Shown here piece by piece: positions 1-8,110 of a DNA stretch of 64,000 bases (position 1 is the first letter of the stretch; the number at the start of each line of letters is the position of its first letter). The notes under the pieces are model-generated. The model ran no database searches, was not told the origin of the DNA, and worked only from the letters and a program-made list of their open reading frames with translations. The stretch is from Prado023 sp963697345 (GTDB lineage: Bacteria > Actinomycetota > Actinomycetes > S36-B12 > CAIYMF01), in the NCBI GenBank assembly GCA_963697345.1, contig CAVONS010000010.1, positions 93,983 to 157,982 of the forward strand, in the 5' to 3' direction. A program made the position numbers and the translations under genes.

Positions 1-900
1 CTGCGCCAACGGCTCGAGGACCTGCCGATCCTCGTGGAGCTCGCGCAGGCCGAGGGCGACGAGGGCGCGCTGGCTGAGGCCGAGAAGGAGTTGGGCGAGC
101 TGCAGCGCTCCATCGCCGAGCTCGAGGTGCGCACCCTGCTGGCCGGTGAGTACGACGTCCGCGAGGCCCTGGTGACGATACGTTCGGAGGCCGGTGGGGT
201 GGATGCCGCGGACTGGGCCGAGATGCTGCTGCGGATGTACACGCGCTACTGCGAGCGCCACGAGTGGGCGGTCGAGGTCTATGACATCTCCTACGCCGAG
301 GAGGCCGGCATCAAGTCGGCGACGTTCGCGGTCAAGGCGCCCTATGCCTACGGGACCCTGTCGGTGGAGCAGGGCACGCACCGCCTCGTGCGGATCTCCC
401 CGTTCGACAACCAGGGTCGCCGCCAGACCTCGTTCGCGGCCGTGGAGGTGCTGCCGGTCACGGAGCAGACAGATCACGTGGACATCCCCGAGAACGAGAT
501 GCGCATCGACGTGTTCCGGTCCTCGGGGCCTGGCGGCCAGAGCGTGAACACCACGGACTCGGCCGTGCGCATCACCCACATCCCGACGGGCATCGTCGTG
601 TCCTGCCAGAACGAGAAGTCCCAGATCCAGAACCGTGCTGCTGCCCTGCGCGTGCTCGAGGCCCGGCTGCTGGAGCGGCGCAGGATCGAGGAGCGTGCGG
701 CCATGGACGCGCTGAAGACCGACACGTCCGGCTCGTGGGGCAACCAGATGCGCTCCTACGTCCTGCACCCGTACCAGATGGTCAAGGACCTGCGCACCGA
801 GTTCGAGACGGGCAACACGAGCGGGGTCCTCGACGGGGAGATCGACGAGTTCATCGAGTCGGGGATCCGATGGCGACGGCAGGGTTCTGTCCTGCCATGA
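1..900 (+). CDS. prfB: Peptide chain release factor 2, 5' end missing
   Basis: Class I release factor that reads UGA/UAA and triggers peptidyl-tRNA hydrolysis on the ribosome. The reading frame is open from the first base of the window, so the gene starts upstream; 299 residues are visible and about 65-75 N-terminal residues are missing compared with the usual ~365. The GGQ hydrolysis motif sits in SSGPGGQSVNTTDSAVRI (codons near 523-570), and the RF2 type is supported by the RISPFDNQGRRQTSF segment. The part of prfB that carries the programmed frameshift in many bacteria lies outside the window, so autoregulation cannot be judged. Its stop overlaps the ATG of the next gene (ATGA). Confidence 0.97.
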   Translation: MRQRLEDLPILVELAQAEGDEGALAEAEKELGELQRSIAELEVRTLLAGEYDVREALVTIRSEAGGVDAADWAEMLLRMYTRYCERHEWAVEVYDISYAEEAGIKSATFAVKAPYAYGTLSVEQGTHRLVRISPFDNQGRRQTSFAAVEVLPVTEQTDHVDIPENEMRIDVFRSSGPGGQSVNTTDSAVRITHIPTGIVVSCQNEKSQIQNRAAALRVLEARLLERRRIEERAAMDALKTDTSGSWGNQMRSYVLHPYQMVKDLRTEFETGNTSGVLDGEIDEFIESGIRWRRQGSVLP

Positions 901-2174
901 CCCCGGCGACCCCACTGCCCGCGGACGCGATCCTGCTGCACCTGGGATTCCACAAGACCGGCACGACCGCGCTGCAGTCGATGTTCGCCGACAGCCGGGC
1001 GAGGTTGCTCGAGCACGGAGTGCTCTATCCGGGCAAGCGCCGGTCGCACCACCCTGCGGCGATGGCGATGACCAACCGGACCTGGGGCGTGGGCCGGGAG
1101 GATGGGCAGGAGCCGGACCTGCGGGCCTGGAAACGCCTGGCCCGGGCTGCGCGCCGCCATCAGGGCCGGGTGCTGATCTCCAGCGAGAACTTCGCGCTGA
1201 CCCCGGACGATGCCGCTGCCCGCATGGTGGCCGACCTCGGTGCCGACCGGGTGCACGTCGTGTTCACGCTGCGCCCGGTCGCTGAGCTGCTCAGCTCGTC
1301 CTGGCAGCAGTACCTGAAGTCCGGTTGGACCGTCTCCTACCACCAGTGGGTGGAGCAGATGGTGGCCGAGCTGGAGCCCGGCGCTCGGCGCTCGGGCTTC
1401 TGGCTGCGCAATGACTACCCGACGATCGTGGGCAGGTGGGCGTCCCTCGTCGGTCCCCAGCGGGTCCACCTGGTGTGCCTGGACGCCGACGACCGCGGGT
1501 TCCTGCTGCGCACGTTCGAGGAGCTCCTGGGCATCCCGGAGGGCATCGTCGACCCCAGTGTCGCGGACTCCAACCGCTCGATGACGGCGGCGGAGGCGGA
1601 GTTGTTGAGGGCGCTGAATGCGGCCACCACGCAGTGGGACTGGCCCACCTACCAGCACACGATCCGGGTGGGCGCGGCCGCTGCGATGGTCGAGGATCGG
1701 CAACCGGAACCTGGGGAGATCCCGCTCGTGACGGCGCAGGACGCACTGGACCGGGTGGCTGAGCACGGCCGTGAGATGGCTGGCGCGGTCTCGGGCCTCG
1801 GGGTGGTGGTCCACGGGGACCTCGACATCCTCGGTGAGCAGGTCACGGCGTTGGACGGGGATCCCGGCCACCGTCCGGAGGTCGTCCCGATCGACGCCGC
1901 CGTGGCCAGTGTGCTGGGCGCGATCCGGGGGGCGCAGAAGCAGGCGGCCGACGAGCTCGAGCAGACCGTGGCCGAGGCTGTCGATTCGGCTGTGGCCCGG
2001 GCCCTGGCAGACGCCGGGGTGCCCGGAGTTCCGGGTGGTGCCGTGCCCGGCGCTGAACCGGCGAACAGCGACGGACAGGACGATCCGCCCAACGCTGGCG
2101 TGGGTCGGCTGGCCAGTGCCGCCCGTCGTCGCCTGCCGTCCCGACGCGGCCGTGGCCTGCGCCCGGAGCTGTGA
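897..2174 (+). CDS. Sulfotransferase-like P-loop protein
   Basis: 425 residues, starting at the ATG that overlaps the prfB stop, so probably translationally coupled. The N-terminus reads LLHLGFHKTGTTALQ, which resembles the 5'-phosphosulfate-binding loop of PAPS-dependent sulfotransferases (typically hxxGxxKTGTT). A Ser-rich SSENFALT stretch and an RPVAELLSSSWQQYL segment further in fit the 3'-phosphate-binding part of that fold. The C-terminal ~80 residues are Ala/Pro/Gly-rich and look disordered. The substrate is unknown. It sits between prfB and ftsE, where many actinobacteria have small conserved membrane genes. Family assignment is by motif only; the acceptor cannot be inferred. Confidence 0.7.
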   Translation: MTPATPLPADAILLHLGFHKTGTTALQSMFADSRARLLEHGVLYPGKRRSHHPAAMAMTNRTWGVGREDGQEPDLRAWKRLARAARRHQGRVLISSENFALTPDDAAARMVADLGADRVHVVFTLRPVAELLSSSWQQYLKSGWTVSYHQWVEQMVAELEPGARRSGFWLRNDYPTIVGRWASLVGPQRVHLVCLDADDRGFLLRTFEELLGIPEGIVDPSVADSNRSMTAAEAELLRALNAATTQWDWPTYQHTIRVGAAAAMVEDRQPEPGEIPLVTAQDALDRVAEHGREMAGAVSGLGVVVHGDLDILGEQVTALDGDPGHRPEVVPIDAAVASVLGAIRGAQKQAADELEQTVAEAVDSAVARALADAGVPGVPGGAVPGAEPANSDGQDDPPNAGVGRLASAARRRLPSRRGRGLRPEL

Positions 2175-2247
2175 TCACGCCCGTAGACTCCTCGTGTGCC
2201 CGGCTTGACGCCGCGGGCTTCACACCATCGTCCCCGGGGAGTGTCGC

Positions 2248-2937
2248 GTGATCCGTTTCGCGAACGTCACCAAGCACTACCCCACTCAGCTGCGCCCGGC
2301 CCTGGACGACGTGAGCCTGGAGGTCACCAAGGGGGAGTTCGCCTTCCTCGTCGGCGCCTCCGGGTCGGGCAAGTCCACCTTCCTGCGTCTCGTGCTGCGC
2401 GAGGACCGGCCCACGTCGGGCAGTGTCTTCGTCGCGGGCAAGGACCTCGGTCGGATGCCGCACTGGAAGGTGCCACATCTGCGTCGCCAGATCGGTGCGG
2501 TCTTCCAGGACTTCCGCCTGCTGCCCAACAAGACGGTCTACCAGAATGTGGCCTTCGCGCTGCAGGTCATCGGTCGGCCCAGTGCCCACATCCGCAAGGT
2601 GGTCCCGGAGGTCATCGACCTCGTGGGCCTCGCGGGCAAGGAGGACCGGTACCCCGACGAGCTCTCCGGTGGTGAGCAGCAGCGTGTGGCCGTGGCCCGC
2701 GCGTTCGTGAACCGGCCGATGATCCTGATCGCCGACGAGCCGACCGGCAACCTCGACCCCGCGACGAGCGTGGGCATCATGCGGCTGCTCGACCGGATCA
2801 ACCGGACCGGGACCACTGTGGTGATGGCCACCCACGACGCAGCGGTCGTGGACCAGATGCGCAAGCGTGTGATCGAGCTCGAGCATGGTCATGTCGTGCG
2901 CGACCAGTCGCGCGGCGTGTACGGGGTGTCCCGATGA
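2248..2937 (+). CDS. ftsE: Cell division ATP-binding protein FtsE
   Basis: 229 residues, the usual length. ATPase half of the FtsEX complex, which couples cytoplasmic ATP hydrolysis to activation of peptidoglycan hydrolases at the septum. Walker A (GASGSGKST), Q-loop region (QDFRLLPNKTVYQNVAF), ABC signature (LSGGEQQRVAVARA), Walker B (LIADEPTG) and the switch His (MATHDA) are all present. GTG start with GGGGAG upstream; a TAGACT -10-like box lies at 2184-2189. ftsX begins 10 bp after its stop, and a LytM hydrolase gene follows, so the complex and its likely partner are encoded together. Confidence 0.97.
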   Translation: MIRFANVTKHYPTQLRPALDDVSLEVTKGEFAFLVGASGSGKSTFLRLVLREDRPTSGSVFVAGKDLGRMPHWKVPHLRRQIGAVFQDFRLLPNKTVYQNVAFALQVIGRPSAHIRKVVPEVIDLVGLAGKEDRYPDELSGGEQQRVAVARAFVNRPMILIADEPTGNLDPATSVGIMRLLDRINRTGTTVVMATHDAAVVDQMRKRVIELEHGHVVRDQSRGVYGVSR

Positions 2938-2947
2938 GGCGGTCGGC

Positions 2948-3856
2948 ATGCGCCTGAGGTTCGTGATGGGCGAGGTCCTCACGGGGATCCGCCGAAACCT
3001 GACCATGACCATCGCGGTCGTCATCACGGTTGCGGTGTCCCTGGCCCTGTTCGGCGCCGGCCTGATGGTGCGCTCGCAGGTCGACCTGATGAAGGACTAC
3101 TGGTACGACAAGGTCCAGGTGTCGATCTACCTGTGCGGATCGACCTCCGAGGTGATCTCGTGTGCGGAGGGGCCGGTCACGCAGGCCCAGCGGGAGGAGG
3201 TCCGACTGGACCTCGAGTCGCTGCAGCCGCTGGTCGAGGAGGTCTACTACGAGTCGTCCGCGGAAGCGTTCGAACGCTTCTCCGAGCAGTTCAAGGACGC
3301 ACCCATCCTGTCGAACATCACCCCGGACCAGATGCCCGAGTCGTTCCGCGTGAAGCTGTCGGACCCGACGAAGTACGACGTCGTGGCCAGCGCCTTCATC
3401 GGTCGGCCCGGCATCGACTCGGTGAACGACCAGCGCCGGGTCCTGGACACGCTGTTCGCCATCCTCAACGGGTTCCAGACCGGGGCGCTGGTGATCGCGG
3501 GGATGATGCTGCTCGCGACGGTTCTCCTGGTGGCCAACACGATCCGTGTGGCTGCGTTCAGTCGTCGGCGCGAGACCGGGATCATGCGGCTGGTCGGTGC
3601 GTCGAACTTCTACATCCAGTTGCCCTTCCTCCTCGAGGCGGCCCTGGCCGCGACCGTGGGGGCCCTGGTCGCGATCGGGCTGCTGGCGATGCTCAAGGCA
3701 ATCCTGGTCGACGGGGTGCTGACCCCCAGCTTCCAGTTCACGAGCTTCGTGGGCTGGGATGTCTGGGCGCAGGTGTCGATCGTCGTGTTCCTGACCGGGG
3801 TCACGCTCGCGTCCGTGGCCGCGCTGGTCACGCTGCGTCGCTTCCTGCGTGTGTGA
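2948..3856 (+). CDS. ftsX: Cell division permease-like protein FtsX
   Basis: 302 residues; start chosen at the ATG of MRLRFVMGEVLTG, 10 bp after ftsE. It has one N-terminal membrane segment (about residues 22-45), a large extracytoplasmic domain, then three C-terminal membrane segments with the conserved RRRETGIMRLVGASNFYI coupling region. This is the FtsX/MacB-type layout. The outer domain contains two Cys (YLCGSTSEVISCAEG) that could form a disulfide. FtsX passes the signal from FtsE to extracellular hydrolases; the M23 protein encoded next is the obvious candidate partner. Confidence 0.96.
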   Translation: MRLRFVMGEVLTGIRRNLTMTIAVVITVAVSLALFGAGLMVRSQVDLMKDYWYDKVQVSIYLCGSTSEVISCAEGPVTQAQREEVRLDLESLQPLVEEVYYESSAEAFERFSEQFKDAPILSNITPDQMPESFRVKLSDPTKYDVVASAFIGRPGIDSVNDQRRVLDTLFAILNGFQTGALVIAGMMLLATVLLVANTIRVAAFSRRRETGIMRLVGASNFYIQLPFLLEAALAATVGALVAIGLLAMLKAILVDGVLTPSFQFTSFVGWDVWAQVSIVVFLTGVTLASVAALVTLRRFLRV

Positions 3857-3903
3857 TCCGGGTGATCGTCCGCTCAGGATGCAGCCGATCGAGGCCGATG
3901 ATA

Positions 3904-3931
3904 TAGACATACCGTGATGGCGCGGTACTCT
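3904..3931 (+). promoter_or_regulatory. Probable promoter of the LytM peptidase gene
   Basis: TAGACA (3904-3909) and TACTCT (3926-3931) are separated by 16 bp in the ftsX-peptidase gap. The same TACTCT hexamer is found ahead of ssrA. Inferred from sequence pattern only. Confidence 0.45.
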
Positions 3932-3980
3932 GGAAGTCGCACTCACACACGTGGGTTTACGAGGCATGAGGGGCGGGCAG

Positions 3981-5246
3981 ATGCGCACAGCGCGGGCAGT
4001 GGCTGCCGGCTTGTCGCTTGCCCTGACGCTTGGACTTGTAGCCCTCGGTCCGGCGACCGCCGACACTGAGCAGGACAAGGACAAGATCGACTCCGCAGTG
4101 GCGGCCGCAGGAGATGACCTGCAGGCGGCCAACGCACGCGTGCAGTCAGCGATCGCGGACCTCCAGGAGGTCCGGACCCTGCTCCCCGCTGCCCGTGAGG
4201 AACTCATCAACGCTCGGGCGGATGCCGAGGTGGCCCAGGAGGCCGACCGCACTGCGCAGGCTGAGCTGGAGCAGGCGACCGCTGCTGCGATCCGCGCTGA
4301 GCAGGAGCGTGCCGAGGTCGAGTTCCAGATCCAGGACTTGCAGAGTCGTGTGGGCAACCTCGCGCGCGAGGTCTACCAGAACGGCGCGTTCGCCGACTTC
4401 GACCTGCTGATCACCGCCAATACGCCGACGGAGCTCGCCGACCGCGCTGCTGCCATCGACGCGGTCTCGCGGGTGAACAACCAGACCCTGTCGCAGATGG
4501 CCGAGATCAGAGCTGAGCTTGCGCTCAAGGAGGCGCGCCTCGAAGTGCTGCGCCAGCAGATCGACGAGAAGCGCCAGAAGGCCGCGATCGCCCTGGCGGA
4601 GGCCAACATCGCTCGTGATCGCGCGGCGGCCGCCAAGCTGAGGGTCGACCTGCTCGTTGCCCAGAAGGCCACAGCCCTGGATATCGCCTCGGCCGAGCGG
4701 GCCAAGGTCCTCAAGCAGTACAAGTCGGTCCAGGCTGAGCAGCAGCGCATCGCGGCACTGCTGGCCAGGCAGGCCGCTGCCGAGGCCGCACGGCTGGCAT
4801 CCGGTGGGAAGCTGGGCTACGTCCCGACGGAGACCGACGGGTTCGTATGGCCGATCGAGGGCGCTCGGGTCGGGCAGGGCGTGGGATCCCGGATCCACCC
4901 CGTCTACGGGTACCGGTCCTGCCACACGGGTGTGGACATGGGCGTGCCCGCCGGTACCGCGATCCGCGCGACGGCCGCCGGCATCGTGGTCATCAACGCC
5001 ACAGGCGGGCCCTACGGCAACCACACGCTGATCTCGCACGGGAACGGCATCTTCTCCATGTACGCCCACCAGTCCCGGTTCGGGGCCGCTGAGGGCAAGA
5101 AGGTGAAGAAGGGCGAGGTCATCGGGTACGTGGGCAGCACGGGCTACTCGACCGGCCCGCACCTGCACTTCGAGATCCACGTGGGCGGGGTCCCGTACAA
5201 CCCGCTGGGCTGGTTCGGCGCTGAGAAGGAACCGGTTCGCTGCTGA
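3981..5246 (+). CDS. Secreted coiled-coil LytM/M23 peptidase, FtsEX-linked
   Basis: 421 residues from the ATG preceded by GGGGCGGG; a GTG 30 bp upstream is a weaker alternative. A signal peptide (MRTARAVAAGLSLALTLG, cleavage probably near ATA-DT) is followed by about 230 residues of Ala/Glu/Arg/Lys-rich coiled coil and a C-terminal M23 domain. The zinc ligands are present: HTGVDMG (HxxxD) and HLHFEI (HxH). This is the EnvC/PcsB/RipC-like layout of an FtsEX-controlled protein. Unlike EnvC, whose LytM domain is degenerate, this one looks catalytically competent, so it may cut peptidoglycan itself. It lies directly after ftsEX, has its own likely promoter, and overlaps smpB by 1 bp. Confidence 0.92.
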   Translation: MRTARAVAAGLSLALTLGLVALGPATADTEQDKDKIDSAVAAAGDDLQAANARVQSAIADLQEVRTLLPAAREELINARADAEVAQEADRTAQAELEQATAAAIRAEQERAEVEFQIQDLQSRVGNLAREVYQNGAFADFDLLITANTPTELADRAAAIDAVSRVNNQTLSQMAEIRAELALKEARLEVLRQQIDEKRQKAAIALAEANIARDRAAAAKLRVDLLVAQKATALDIASAERAKVLKQYKSVQAEQQRIAALLARQAAAEAARLASGGKLGYVPTETDGFVWPIEGARVGQGVGSRIHPVYGYRSCHTGVDMGVPAGTAIRATAAGIVVINATGGPYGNHTLISHGNGIFSMYAHQSRFGAAEGKKVKKGEVIGYVGSTGYSTGPHLHFEIHVGGVPYNPLGWFGAEKEPVRC

Positions 5247-5734
5247 TGCCGCGGGAGAAGGGGCGCCAACTGGTCGCCCAGAACAAGAAGGCCCGGCACG
5301 ACTACCACATCGATGCGACCTACGAGGCCGGCATCGTCCTGGTGGGCACCGAGGTGAAGTCGTTGCGCGCCGGGCGAGCCAGTCTCGTCGATGGGTTCGC
5401 CCAGTTTCGCGACGGCGAGCTCTACCTGCACGGGCTGCACATCCCCGAGTACGCCCACGGCACCTGGACCAACCACGCGCCGCGCCGGGTGCGCAAGCTC
5501 CTGCTCAAGCGCGCCGAGCTCGAGCGCCTGGAGCGCAAGCTCAAGGAGAGCGGCTACACGTTGGTGCCGCTCTCGCTGTACTTCAAGGATGGGTACGCCA
5601 AGGTCGAGATCGCACTGGCCAGAGGGAAGAAGGCCTACGACAAGCGCCAGACCCTGGCCGAACGCGACGCCCAGCGCGACATCGCCAAGGAGATGGGTCG
5701 CCACATCAAGCGTGGCGGATCGCCCCAGGGGTAG
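5246..5734 (+). CDS. smpB: SsrA-binding protein SmpB
   Basis: 162 residues. Binds the tRNA-like domain of tmRNA and delivers it to stalled ribosomes. Typical segments are ARHDYHIDATYEAGIVLVGT, EVKSLRAGRASLVDGFAQF and LYLHGLHIPEYAHGTW, followed by the basic C-terminal tail (YDKRQTLAERDAQRDI) that occupies the empty mRNA channel. It overlaps the preceding gene by one base (TGATG), and its RNA partner ssrA is encoded 90 bp downstream. Confidence 0.98.
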   Translation: MPREKGRQLVAQNKKARHDYHIDATYEAGIVLVGTEVKSLRAGRASLVDGFAQFRDGELYLHGLHIPEYAHGTWTNHAPRRVRKLLLKRAELERLERKLKESGYTLVPLSLYFKDGYAKVEIALARGKKAYDKRQTLAERDAQRDIAKEMGRHIKRGGSPQG

Positions 5735-5763
5735 CGCGCGACCGGAGGGCTGCTGCGGGTCGG

Positions 5764-5792
5764 GTGACAGTGGCAGTTCCTGCCGCTACTCT
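5764..5792 (+). promoter_or_regulatory. Probable ssrA promoter
   Basis: GTGACA (5764-5769), a 17-bp spacer and TACTCT (5787-5792) lie about 33 bp ahead of the mature tmRNA 5' end. Spacing and hexamers fit a housekeeping sigma promoter; the start point is inferred. Confidence 0.55.
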
Positions 5793-5824
5793 TGAGGTGC
5801 CGGTTCGCCGGTGACAACTCAACA

Positions 5825-6195
5825 GGGGGTGACAGGTTTCGACGTCGGATGTGATCGACGGGAGAAGCGGGCCGAGGATGGCAGTTATCTCGAGAACGAC
5901 CTGCCAAAACACAATTGCGAACAACACTCGCACTGACGCCGGCTCCATGGCCCTCGCGGCCTGAGCAATACGCGTCCGTCAGACCGGGGGCGTCTCCGCC
6001 CCGAATCTGGCGTCATCAAGGAGACTCACCAACTCATCCGGTAACGGGGTGGGACGGAACAACTAACAGTTGCTGGACCGTGTTACCGCGCAGTGTCACA
6101 CGAAGCGCGGAGGTCAAGACCACAACAGCGTGACTGCGCCCGGAGAAGACCCCGAGAGACACCGATGGACCCGGGTTCGATTCCCGGCACCTCCA
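5825..6195 (+). ncRNA. ssrA: Transfer-messenger RNA (tmRNA)
   Basis: About 371 nt. The 5' GGGGGTG (5825-5831) pairs with 3' CACCTCC (6188-6194, one G-U), closing the tRNA-like acceptor stem, and the T-arm GGGTTCGATTCCC lies just before the 3' end. CCA is not encoded. The tag frame begins at the GCG resume codon at 5917 and ends at TGA 5962-5964, giving ANNTRTDAGSMALAA, which has the ALAA C-terminus read by ClpXP-type proteases. The remaining body should hold the pseudoknots. smpB lies immediately upstream. The boundaries rest on base pairing and could be off by 1-2 nt. Confidence 0.96.
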
Positions 6196-6240
6196 CATAT
6201 GGCAAAGGCCCCCGCTGTTCCGGGGGCCTTTGGCATATGT
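6195..6240 (+). terminator. tmRNA terminator, copy 1
   Basis: A 20-bp stem (6195-6214 with 6221-6240, one mismatch at 6202) with a CTGTTC loop. It starts at the tmRNA discriminator base, so it may also guide 3' processing. There is no long U-run, which is common in high-GC actinobacteria. Confidence 0.85.
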
Positions 6241-6306
6241 GCCGGCGATTCGTCGGGAATCGGGAGGAGCGGCCGTCCTGCGGCCGCGACGGGTCCCGGC
6301 ACCTCC

Positions 6307-6352
6307 ACATATGCCAAAGGCCCCCGCTGTTCCGGGGGCCTTTGGCATATGT
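6307..6352 (+). terminator. tmRNA terminator, copy 2
   Basis: Perfect 20-bp inverted repeat (6307-6326 with 6333-6352) and the same CTGTTC loop. Because it is symmetrical it can also stop transcription arriving from the minus-strand gene ending at 6390. Confidence 0.85.
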
Positions 6353-6389
6353 GCCGGCGATTCGTCGGGAATCGGGAGGGCACGCCGCC

Positions 6390-6908
6390 TCACGTGGGTG
6401 AGACGATGACCTCCGACTCGCCTGTGGAGCTGCCGATGTCGGTCGCCGCCCGCTCGATCAACTGGTCGGCGAGATGGCGCAGCGCTCGCGCCACAGCGAC
6501 CTCGTCGCCGATCAGTGGCCGTGGGGGATCCTGGGCGCGCCGGTGGCTCACGCCCGTGCCGCGCACCTCGTCCAGCGGATCGGCGACGAGCACTGCCCGG
6601 GCGGTGGTGTCGTCACCCTCGAACACCGAGATGCGCACGGTCCACTGGTGCGCGGCAGTGGCCGACAGGACCGGCTCCACAGCGTCTGGCTGCCGCGTTG
6701 CGCCCTGGGCATCGGAGCCGTCGGCGCTCTGCACCCGCAGCACTGAGCCCGGGCCGGGGTAGATCAGCCCCGAGTGGCCATCGCTCCATTGCACGAGGAA
6801 CGGCGGCGCGCCGTCCAGCCCACGAACCTCGATGATCTCGCCGTCCCGCGTCGGCCGATCGACCTGCTCGCCGGCCATGACGATCCGGTCACCCACTGCT
6901 GCCTTCAT
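6390..6908 (-). CDS. DUF1918-DUF1876 fusion protein
   Basis: 172 residues from the ATG of MKAAVGDRIVMAGEQVD; in-frame codons upstream look non-coding. Residues 1-60 match the small SH3-like DUF1918 (GDGEIIEVRG-type core, LVQWSDGHSGLIYPGP). Residues ~85-160 match DUF1876 (WTVRISVFEGDDTTARAVL, then a long helix VARALRHLADQLIE), a small fold that resembles dsRNA-binding proteins. Neither domain has a settled function that I know of; both are common in actinobacteria, usually as separate proteins. It is transcribed towards the tmRNA terminators. Confidence 0.85.
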   Translation of the reverse strand: MKAAVGDRIVMAGEQVDRPTRDGEIIEVRGLDGAPPFLVQWSDGHSGLIYPGPGSVLRVQSADGSDAQGATRQPDAVEPVLSATAAHQWTVRISVFEGDDTTARAVLVADPLDEVRGTGVSHRRAQDPPRPLIGDEVAVARALRHLADQLIERAATDIGSSTGESEVIVSPT

Positions 6909-7127
6909 CGCGTCACCTTCCCAGTGCGTTGGTCTTGCACCTCCACTCTGCCCCTCCCGGCCGCTGGAGGGAACCCGGCTGGCATGCCCGGAACGGGCAC
7001 TCCGCGAACGATCCGCAGGGTGTATCCACGCCCCGCCCAGCTCTGTGAGACCCGTCACACCTGTGCGACGGGGGGTTTCCGCCCTGTGGAGGGCGGGCAG
7101 GGGGTTGTTCGACACTAGGAGAACCAC

Positions 7128-7616
7128 ATGACCAGATCACTGGCCCGCATGACAGGCGCCCTTGCCGCGACAGCTGCCCTCACCACGGTGGCGGTGGTCG
7201 GCCCCGTCGCCACATCCTCGGCCGCCCCGACAACGACCCGTACGACGGTCACCTCGGCGTCCGCGGCCGTGACCGCCGGCGATCGCAACACGCGTGTCTC
7301 GCGCAGTCGGACCGGCGTGCGCCCCTCGGCCTACATCGGCAAGAAGTACAGCCCCCGTCATGAGAGCACCCGCCGGTGCATCGTGCGCAAGGAGTCCGGC
7401 GGCAACTACCGGATCAGGTCGAGCTCGGGCTACTACCGCGGCGCCTACCAGTTCAACCCGTCCCTGGCCCGCGCGACGGCCAGGAAGATGGGCAACCCCA
7501 AGCTGGCGAATCGGTCGATCCACACGTGGAGCCGGTTCCATCAGGACAAGGCATTCTGGACCGTGTGGAACAAGGGCCAGGGTCGGGGCCACTGGCCGAC
7601 CGCCTGGGGCTGCTGA
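7128..7616 (+). CDS. Secreted transglycosylase-like (Rpf-fold) protein
   Basis: 162 residues with a clear signal peptide (MTRSLARMTGALAATAALTT, cleavage near SSA-AP), a Thr/Ser/Ala-rich linker to about residue 75, and a C-terminal lysozyme-like domain. The domain has CIVRKESGGNYRIRSSSGYY, where the Glu of KESGGNY is the expected catalytic acid, then GAYQFNPSLARATARKMG and a closing GHWPTAWGC. Cys near 83 and the C-terminal Cys could pair. This matches short actinobacterial transglycosylase-like or resuscitation-promoting-factor-like proteins. It probably acts on peptidoglycan outside the cell; the exact activity is inferred. Confidence 0.85.
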   Translation: MTRSLARMTGALAATAALTTVAVVGPVATSSAAPTTTRTTVTSASAAVTAGDRNTRVSRSRTGVRPSAYIGKKYSPRHESTRRCIVRKESGGNYRIRSSSGYYRGAYQFNPSLARATARKMGNPKLANRSIHTWSRFHQDKAFWTVWNKGQGRGHWPTAWGC

Positions 7617-7665
7617 TCCCTGCGATCGGCCGCTGGCGCCGGACCCGACACCCTGCGAGGATCTG

Positions 7666-8019
7666 ATGATGCTCGATGTGCCGCGTGCGCAGTTCGAGGA
7701 TCTCGTCTCCGAAGCGCTGGACAGCATCCCCGAGCAGCTCGCCGCATTGATGAGCAACTGCGTGGTCCTGGTGGAGGACGATGTCCCGCCCGGCACGCCG
7801 AGCCTCCTCGGGTTGTACGAGGGCACCCCCCTGACTGAGCGCGACTACGGGTACTCCGGCGTCCTGCCGGACCGGATCACCGTCTACAGGCGCCCCATCC
7901 TCGCGATGTGTCGGGACCTGGCCGACGTCGTCGCTGAGGTGCGGATCACGGTGGTCCACGAGGTGGCCCACCACTTCGGGATCCATGAGGAGAGGCTCCA
8001 CGAACTGGGCTGGGGCTGA
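7666..8019 (+). CDS. Small zincin metallopeptidase-like protein
   Basis: 117 residues with the zinc motif HEVAHHFGI near the C-terminus (HExxH, third ligand probably in the following GIHEERLHELG). This fits the small actinobacterial zincin family (Zincin_1, PF06262), whose substrates are unknown. Two adjacent ATG codons follow GCGAGG; the first was taken, the second (7669) is equally possible. It lacks a signal peptide, so is probably cytoplasmic. The gene starts 49 bp after the preceding transglycosylase-like gene. Confidence 0.85.
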   Translation: MMLDVPRAQFEDLVSEALDSIPEQLAALMSNCVVLVEDDVPPGTPSLLGLYEGTPLTERDYGYSGVLPDRITVYRRPILAMCRDLADVVAEVRITVVHEVAHHFGIHEERLHELGWG

Positions 8020-8110
8020 GGATCAGGTGGGGCACGTGCGCCCATCGCTCGGCGGGCGCACCCCCCGACGGCCTCCGTAGGCTGGGGACACACCGCCCTG
8101 GGAGGTTCGC

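Larger units (their letters stand above)
6182..6379 (+). repeat. Tandem duplication of tmRNA 3' end plus terminator
   Basis: An 86-bp unit occurs at 6182-6267 and again at 6294-6379 (112-bp period). I see a single mismatch, G6202 versus C6314. Each copy holds the last 14 nt of the tmRNA, a long hairpin, and a tail around GATTCGTCGGGAATCGGG. The 26 bp between copies (6268-6293) are GC-rich and unique. Confidence 0.95.

Noticed and set aside
6294..6379. Second copy of the tmRNA 3' end considered as an attachment site of an integrated phage.
   Set aside because: The copies are 112 bp apart with no integrase between or beside them, and the repeat extends well past the tRNA-like end, so tandem duplication is simpler.
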